A DNA stretch of 21,605 nt from Pleurobrachia bachei (taxonomy: Eukaryota > Ctenophora > Tentaculata > Cydippida > Pleurobrachiidae). The position numbers and the translations under genes are program-made. Positions 10,301 to 19,300 of this stretch are shown piece by piece. The stretch is taken from the NCBI GenBank assembly GCA_000695325.1, contig AVPN01000009.1, positions 62,312 to 83,916 of the forward strand, written 5' to 3'. A model generated the notes under the pieces. It was given only the letters and a program-made list of their open reading frames with translations. It had not been told where the DNA came from and did no database searches. The first letter of the stretch is position 1, and each line of letters begins with the position of its first letter.

Positions 10301-13300
10301 TACATTATACTATATTATGTACATGGATGGGTTGAAAATAGCTCACCATTTATGATGATACAAAAAACGGTATTTAAACTTACCCTTTATATAGGAATCG
10401 TCCATTTTAACGACATCGAACGTCGACATGTACCACACACTAAACCTGAAGGGAGGTTCTGTCAAGCAGGTAAAATTATAATTACAGTCCATATACATAC
10501 ATAAATCAAGTTCTTGACCGCTTGTCATTTTAGAGATTTTATCGTTTTACTTGCAGGATTTCTAAACCATATTTCCAAATTCCGTAAACTATAGTATTCT
10601 ACGATCGATCTGAGCATGTATACAAATTCTAATACATCATCATTATTAAACAGATTGACGGAACATTAAAGTGTTACCTACCAACTATCAAGTCAAACGA
10701 TGATGCCTATCTAATAACGCCATCCCAAGCGGCAGCAACTACAGACGCATGCCTTGATCAATGTTACGCTATGAACCCAACAGGTATAAATTGTATTGAG
10801 TTGAATCTGAATATTATGTGGAGGGATCAGGGATGTGGTGAACTCGCACCCATCTGTTCACAGATGTTTCCAAATGTTCCCATTTGTTCCCATATTATGT
10901 TCCCATTATATGTTCCTAGAATATGTCCCCATGTGTTCCCCACTAGGTGCAACATGGACCACCTGCAAGCTGAATCACGTGGGATGTTTTAAGGACGAGA
11001 AAAAGGTGACCTTTGCGACTACAAGCTTTGAGGAGAGTAACGTTAAGGCATACTGTCAGACACTCGCATCTTACACAAGTATGTACTGTCAGACACTGGC
11101 ATCCCATACAAGTATGTACTATCAGACACTCGCATCCTATACAAGTATGTACTAGGTCAGACACTCGCATCGTATACAAGTATGTACTGTCAGACACTCG
11201 AGCATCGTATACAAGTATGTATTGACAGACACTCACATCGCATATATAAGTTTGGTTTGGTTTGGTTTGGGCCGCTCATCTGGGACTGTAATCAGTCACA
11301 TCGACAAGTCTCGCCGAACAGCCGAGATAGCATAATGCCGGATCATCCTTTCGGAATCAGCACCAGATCGTCTTCTTTCTGTCGTCGGTAAAAGAATATG
11401 TAATCACAAGTACAAGTATGTACTGAGTACTGTTCATAATTGTATATTCTCTTTCTAGAGAGCGACCACTTTTTTATAAAACGAAAATCTACGACCGTGT
11501 TGAATTGCTACTACGGAGCTGATGCAAAAACCAAGTACAGTACTACGGCATCAACTACATGCGGAAGTGATAAACTCGGATCAACTGACTCTTATGATGT
11601 TTACAAGTTCTCCTGCAGTGAGTTCTTCAAGATAATATTATATGTTACTCGAGCCTGTAAAGCATCACGCTAAGTACGCATTTAATCAAGTTACCTGCAG
11701 TCCCGTGACGCTAACGCGTAGATGTCAGCTGTATTACAATTACCCGGTTAATCACGTGTTTTCTGTTTCCCAGCGTGTTACGGTGTGAACTATGATGCTA
11801 ACGCTCAAAAGTGCTATTTTCTTCGAGGACCCCCTTACAAGGCGACTTATACTGCGAACATGGCATCTGCATACATAAGATGGTGAGAAAACGACCGTAA
11901 AAACCCCTGTAATCTGACGGGCTAATATTTGGCATTTGCAGCCCAACTTATCTACGGCGACCTTTTAAGGTTCTTTGAGGCTTTTTTGGACTAAAAATTG
12001 TGGCTCAGCAAATTTTTAATTGTATGGTATAATAATAATACAGTCGGACCCCGATTTACCGGGCCCCGATTTACCGGAGCCCCGATTTACCGGGAGGGTT
12101 AACTTCCCCCGATACGAGAAAATCACGGTATTTGACCCCGATATACCGGGCACCCCGATTTACCGGGCAACACCCTTTCCCCCGAGCATCCCGGTAAATC
12201 GGGGTCCGACTGTACATGAACACCTTTTTACTTTTAGGTGTTATGGGGAAATAGAGAATGTGGCAGCTTTAGGGGAGGCAACGAGCTCCAGATATACCTA
12301 CGGTGGTGCTCCAGCACGTATCATAGACCAATATACCAATGGAGTGTGGTCCGCAGGTAAAATGTTTTTTGTTTCTTCTTTTCTTTCGTTTATATACTAT
12401 GGCAACTATCTATTAACCATGGCAACTATCCAGTAAACATGGCAACTAGCAATTAACCATGGCTACTATGTTGCAGGGACTACGACACATGCGGTGGCGG
12501 ATTCAGCCCGGAAGATTTGGATAAATATCGATTTTCCGGAGTTAGTGACAATCTACTCCTTTACAATCATGCACCGGCTTTCTTGCTGTACATACAGGAA
12601 TAAAGGAGTCCAGGTACATTATGGCAAAATTCCTTGTTTTCCTTTGTTTTGAGTCCAGGTATGCATGCAATTATAACATCTGATTCGTTGTCTTTGATCA
12701 ATGGGGGAAACATTCATCGCGATGTATGGGTTTGGGTTAGAACGAACCAACTGCATATATTATAACAATAGTTGGGTTATATAAACCAATTATATAACTT
12801 GTGTGGTATAACTTAATAATGTGTTATATAGTTTGTATCTCTGTCAGATATCGTTCGGAACGACAGTGATTGCCACCACACAAACAACAACCACGTGGCA
12901 CGTGTACGAGTTCGAGGAAGGGAAGGAAGCAGGGAGCGTATATCTGGAACAAGTTGAACAATCTGTAAGTATCTACGGGGGAAGTCGTGCATGAACCTCA
13001 GGTCCAGTGCTGCACTGAGTGCACGGCTATTTCCCCCATAGTCTGAGTTGGGACAATTTATAGGATCGATGTATTGAAATGAATATATTATGTTTTATGA
13101 TGATCAGAGAAAAATGCTCATAATTACATCCCCTACATCCAATATATTATAGGTGCTAAATCTTGCCGAGATTTTCGTAATGGGGGTGTTCTGGACACAA
13201 AAAATAAAGTTTTATGGGACTAAAAAAGAGGTGACTAAGGAGGACAGTGGTCAGGCGTTCTATCTGCAGATCGAATCGGGGGAAAACCAGTTCGATTCAG

Positions 13301-16300
13301 ATGCTGCAGGCATAGTTATTTTAGGTAAGTTTATCCAATGATTCGAGTAGTCCAAAGAACTCTGTGATACCATATATTTTTACATTTGAGTCACCATCTG
13401 TCAGGTCAATGCTCTAACCACTGGTGACCAGTGCACAATGCTGCGAAATGCCACTTTTGTTCGGTGAGAATTTCGAGTGTTTCAGCCCAAAAACTAGTTT
13501 TTGATATTTGGTTCAGCTCAAAGAGCCGGACCATATGAACTATTCAAAAAGCGCCTTTGTCCACGCCTTCCTGGAGAAAAACGAGGTTAACTTTTTGCCC
13601 AAAACGGGTGTTAACCTCAATAAATCATAGACTGAAAGTCATAAGACCATGAAACTGGTTCTAATACTTAAAACTCACCTGCAGGGAGATAGTTTGTATG
13701 CAATTTGACAGGCATACATCAAGCCACTGACAAAATTATAGAGGTTAACATTATTATTACTGCAGTGCTCAGTGACCACAGTTTTCGCTCAATCAGGCTA
13801 ATGCTCTGACAGGTTACCCACGTATAACGCTTTAGTTGTACCTACAATAATCTTCCTTTCAGATATATCTTTGGGGGAGCCTGATAACTTTGGAAAAGAT
13901 CGAAAACTTGAAGCACTCAACGGCACATCATGGGCCATTACCTGCAGTCTGGACGGGGCGGCGGCCTCTGCCATTTCACCCATCAAATTGTTCTTCGATA
14001 ATAAGGACACAAGTAAGAGATGTGACAAACACCCCGAACTTCTACCCGATATTCCGGGGGTACCTGAGTCCATCACCAGGGGCCAAACCCTTCCCCCCTC
14101 CCCGAGCATCAGGGTCAGACTGATATGATATTATGGTTGACTGATCATAAACATGTTTGACTGATTGAATATTTCAGGTGGCGATACTGCATATAAAATG
14201 AAGAACGAGGCAGATAAGAATTTGTGTGTTAAACCAAATAATGAACCAACATTTGATGGAGATATCTTGGTATTCGGGGACTGTAAAGGTATTTTATGTT
14301 TGTAAAGTTGCAATGTTGCATTGTTCGGTGTTTCAATGCTTTAGTATTTATGATATTACCCTTGTTCGACCCTCTTGCCGTGCGGTTGTAAACATAACAA
14401 CTTACGATTATCCTTATTTCAGTTGTGACTGATAAGTATTATCTAACGAATGAGACGAAGTTACTCCATTCACAGACGGGATACTGTCTTGGGGTAAATT
14501 CATATTTTCAATAAATTTAATGGTACACGATAATAATCCTTTTTCGATTCGCCGCCCAGACCAAATAAACAGGGCCGGCAAAGGTTTTAACACTGATCGG
14601 CTTCAGAGCCGGCAATTGATTACATATGCATGACTCACTGAAAGCCCTGCACACACTGAAACAGTCCATGTAATTTTCATCTTAGTTATTGAATCTAAGT
14701 GATGTCCTCATCACTAGGTTCAAGGAACGGTAGCAGCAGGGGCAAAGATCCAAATATCGGAGGCGAACTGTTACGACACGGCCTGGTACTCAACATGGGC
14801 GGTTGGGAAAGGAGTTATCTACTATAACACAGACGAGAAGAAGGCGTTTTGTATCACAGGTGGAGCGGTGGCACCCCTTGTCGGACAAGTGGTAGGTACA
14901 ATCTGCTTATTTTGCCATTCAGTAGAACCCCGATTTACCGGGATGTACCTAATAAGTAATAATCGAGGAAGGGAAGGAAGCAGGGAGCGTATATCTGGAA
15001 CAAGTTGAACAAAGTGTAAGTATCTACGGGGGAAGTCGTGCATGAACCTCAGGTCCAGTGCACGGCTATTTCCCCCATAGTCTGAGTTGGGACAATTTAT
15101 AGGATCGATGTATTGAAATGAATATATTATGTATTATGATGATCAGAGAAAAATGCTCATAATTACATCCCCTAAATGCAATATATTCTAGGTGCTAAAC
15201 CTTGCCGAGATTTTCGTAATGGGGGTGTTCTGGACACAGAAAATAAAGTTTTATGGGACTAAAAAAGAGGTGACGAAGGAGGATAGTGGTCAGGCGTTCT
15301 ATCTGCAGATCGAATCGGGGGAAAACCAGTTCGATTCAGATGCTGCAGGCATAGTTATTTTAGGTACGTTTATCAAAATAATGAGTAGTCAATGACGTAC
15401 CCACGTATACGCTTTAGTTGAACAATAACCTTCCTCTCATGTCAGATATATCTTTGGGGGAACCTGATAACTTTGGAAAAGATCGAAAACTTGAGGCGCT
15501 CAATGGTACCTCATGGGCCATTACCTGTAGTCTGGACGGGGCAGCGGCCTCTGCCATTTCACCCATCAAACTGTTCTTTGATAATAAGGACACAAGTAAG
15601 ACATCTAGGGTGTGATAAACGCAAACGCCCCGACCTTCTATTTTCTAACCGATATAATACCGGGTACACCAGACAAACCCCTCCCCGAGCATCCCGGAAA
15701 ATCGGGGTCAGACCGATACATGGTATGGTATGACTGACTTATCATTTCAGGTGGAGATACTGCATATAAAATGAAGAACGAGGCAGATAAGAACTTGTGT
15801 GTTAAACCGAATAATGACCCTACATTCGATGGAGATATCCTGGTATTTGGCGACTGTAAAGGTACTACATATTTGTAAAGTTGTAGATCTGCATTATTCG
15901 GTGCTTCACCATGTGTCCCTAAAATAATTACTGTTTGTAACAGTTGATTCGAACCAAATATATGACCGTCAATGACATGTTACTATATCCTTTGGTCGAC
16001 CCTCTTTCCGCGTGTGCTTGTAAAGGAAGCTTTGAATTCATATCCTTATTTCAGATGTGACTCATAAGTATTATCTAACCAATGAGACGAAGTTACTCCA
16101 TTCACAGACGGGATACTGTCTTGGGGTAAATTCATATTTTCAATAAATTTAATGGTACACGATAATAATCCTTTTTCGATTCGCCGCCCAGACCAAATAA
16201 ACAGGGCCGGCAAAGGTTTTAACACTGATCGGCTTCAGAGCCGGCAATTGATTACATATGCATGACTCACTGAAAGCCCTGCACACACTGAAACAGTCCA

Positions 16301-19300
16301 TGTAATTTTCATCTTAGTTATTGAATCTAAGTGATGTCCTCATCACTAGGTTCAAGGAACGGTAGCAGCAGGGGCAAAGATTCAAATCTCGGAGGCGAAT
16401 TGTTACGACACGGCCTGGTTCTCAACATGGGCGGTTGGGAAAGGAGTTATCTACTATAACACAGACGAGAAGAAGGCGTTTTGTATCACAGGTGGAGCGG
16501 TGGCACCCCTTGTCGGACAAGTGGTAGGTACCATCTGCCTTATTTTGCCATTCAGTAGAACCCCGATTTACCGGGATGTACCTAATACGTAATAACCAAC
16601 TTTGTCCGATCGGCGATCACCCATGAATTTCTATAATTCCTAAACTGTTTTGTAGCTCCAACTGACAGCAGCTGGTACATGTGTCAGTACAGCCTGGACG
16701 GACACCTCTAAATTCCAAGTTGCAAGTGTGGCGCTGACCGCCCTGGAAACAACACGTGTGAGCAAGACAACGGAGGTCACGGCGTACACCGATACAGTCC
16801 ATGCTATACCCGTGTTCTCCAGTGCCAATGTTGGGAAGTATTACTGCGCTGTCATGTGTTCTGAGTCAGCTCGGTGGGCTGCTACTACACAGGTGTATAG
16901 TATCGGTAAGTGAGATCATTAGATAAGTTACACATATATATATATATTATATATATATTACTGCATAAGTTAAATCAGAGAAATTACACGTCATGTTTAT
17001 ATAATTATTCTTAAGTCGGATAACTATTTTAATTGTTAGCTATTTTAATTGTTAGCTAAATCATGAATTTCAACTGTTGGACTCCATTTCGTTTACTTAT
17101 GTCGATTGTTTCCATTAGTTGTAAGCACCCAAGCGGAGGAGAAGAAGGGAGTAACGCTAGGAACTGAGGCTCTACTTACAATCAAATTCACTGTAAGTTT
17201 TAAACCAAACATTTTTTCCTAACAATATCCAGCATTCTATTCAATATCAAAGTACAATATTCATAATGTTTTCCCAATCCTAGATACCAACAACGATGGC
17301 CAGTAAGAGGTTTCCTACTTCGAAAGATGTCGATGTCCTAATGGTGGAAGAGGAGGGAAAAGACCCAAAACCAAAAGTCACCTCCACCAACACCGTCTCA
17401 GTAAGGGGGCCTCTTTAGTTAATCCAGATCACAGTGTCACAACAACTCAGGAACACGAGACGTTATTCATTCATTAAATAATCATCCGTACGCAAGTGAC
17501 TTGTAGCAGAATTTATTTAACTGGAACCTAACTGCAGAGTACAGGGCATTGCATACTGATTGTACAATTGATTGCAGTACGTACTACAATTATTATTGAT
17601 TGTATACTGATTGTACAATTATTATTACAGGGCCAAGCATCCAGTGGGGAACTCAGTGTGGAGGTCAGCTTCAAGATAACAGATGCCGAAGTTCAAAGCA
17701 TGCAATACTACCGGATCAGAACTAACTTTACAAATATTGCTGGAAACGGGACGTATATCGCGCTAGGTTGTGAGTAGCAGCGTGTTTCATTGTATAATAA
17801 TAATATTACTACATAGATTTGTCGAACCTCGATAGATCGTACCTCGATTTATTGTGCAAACACCCTGTAAATCGAGGATCCTGGTAAATTGGGGTCTGGC
17901 TGTATTTCCAGGATCAAAACTTCCAAAAGCTGCTACTTTTCAGGATCGAAACTTCCAAAAACTGCTATTATCCAGGATCAAAACTTCCAAAAGCTGCTAT
18001 TTTCCAGGATCAAAACTTTCAAAGCTGCTATTTTTCAGGATCGAAATATCATAAGCTATTATTTTTCAGGATCGAAACTTCCTAAGCTGCTATTTCTGGG
18101 CCTGATTGGTCTTGATGCCCCTGTACTGTGCGAGGGATACACAGTCATCAAACCTTCCTATGCATGGTTACTTAAGGTACAAACTTAAATTTCTTAAATA
18201 CTATGATGGGTTTTAATTGCGGTTGAAACTGTTAATCCATTGGAAACAGTTTAGCAGGATAGAGAGAAACAGAAACTTCTTCGACTTGATGCGAGAGTTA
18301 TCCCTAAAAGCTGTTACTATAGTTACCATAACAACTCATTCAGGATGGTAAAGGAGATGAAATAGGAAAAGTATCATCTACCTCATGGGATGAAGACAAA
18401 GCCACTGCGACCTTCAACCCAGCAGTCTCAAAGACAACAGTGGACAGTGTGGGGAATTACAAGTGTGTGATAAAATTCTCAAATGATGAGGTCATGTCAG
18501 AGGAAGCTGCATACCTCAAATTACTCTGTAAGTAGTATCTTGAGATCTGATCAGGAAACTAAAAGTCACTTCTTCACAAGACTCACGAATTCAAAGAGAG
18601 ATGGTTAAAATTACTGTAGAGTATAGAAAGCAAAAGGAAGTTTGATACAACAACTATTATGAAAGAGCTGGAGATCCAATTCAAATCCACTATATTTCAA
18701 CTATATTTCACCAAATATTGAGAGAGTTTCAAATCCAGTATCCACAATATTTCACAGATATAGAGGGTCAGCCCGACGTGGCATTTGCCGGACAGAAAGG
18801 AACAACAGCTACGGTAACTGCGTACGTGTCCTTCCCGGAGGATGAGACGGGCAGTGTGGAGGTGGAGGAACCTAAAATAGACTGGATGAAGGTAAGAAGC
18901 GTAGTAGTATTTATATCTACTGATGAATGCTAGTAGAGGGGGGGGGGTTGGAGGTACTGGATAAAGGTAACACATGATTTATACAAGCTGATTATCCAGT
19001 TATACCAGCTAATTATCCATTTACCACCTGATTATCCATCTACCCTAGGGGTTTTGATTTACCGCTTGGTAATGGCATGGTACTTCTAGAGTCTCTACAT
19101 ACACCACTTATTATCCGTATCGATTTACCTCGACATGCTTTGAATTTTGCTAATGTTCTTAACAAACGTTCTCCCCCGCCCCACAGATAGACTACAACGA
19201 TGATGGATCAGAAAAGTTGGTTTCCGTATCAAAGTTTGAGGGTATTTCATCGAGCGAGGCAACGAATGATGTGGAAGGGTTAAATGCTGGTCTTACTCGC

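Larger units (their letters stand above)
8070..11043 (+). repeat. Tandem duplication 2: 1.49-kb unit, two copies
   Basis: The unit 8070-9561 (1492 bp) is repeated at 9562-11043 (1482 bp). By eye the first about 1.2 kb are identical, introns included. The last about 265 bp differ at around six bases plus one 10-bp unit of a pyrimidine-rich repeat. One edge lies in an intron and the other inside an exon, so the junction truncates an exon. Sharp identity followed by allele-like divergence would suit a very recent unequal exchange between alleles, or two haplotypes joined in assembly. Confidence 0.95.
12912..16591 (+). repeat. Tandem duplication 3: about 2-kb unit, two copies
   Basis: Unit 12912-14962 is followed by 14963-16591. 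The left edge lies inside the F-type-lectin exon 12848-12964 and the right edge lies in an intron, a few bases past a pogo-type end fragment. The length difference is mostly a SINE-like insertion of about 455 bp in the first copy only. Copies differ moderately up to about 14420 and very little from there to 14955 (16060-16585). Exon lengths are the same in both. Confidence 0.93.

Noticed and set aside
10943-11236. Minus-strand Cys-rich 97-codon frame
   Set aside because: It is the opposite strand of the 33-bp minisatellite and the WSC-like exon; repetition explains both its length and its Cys content.
11057-11250. CRISPR-like array
   Set aside because: Units are direct head-to-tail copies with no distinct spacers, and the context is a eukaryotic exon end.
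12020-12436. Plus-strand frame of 138 codons, Pro-rich
   Set aside because: It runs through the pogo-type MITE, into the true exon at 12238-12356 and on into an intron; only the exon part is supported by splice sites and homology.
13381-13433. A functional tRNA gene on the minus strand
   Set aside because: Only an A-box-like 5' half is visible; there is no good B box, acceptor stem or cloverleaf, so it fits a SINE-type remnant better.
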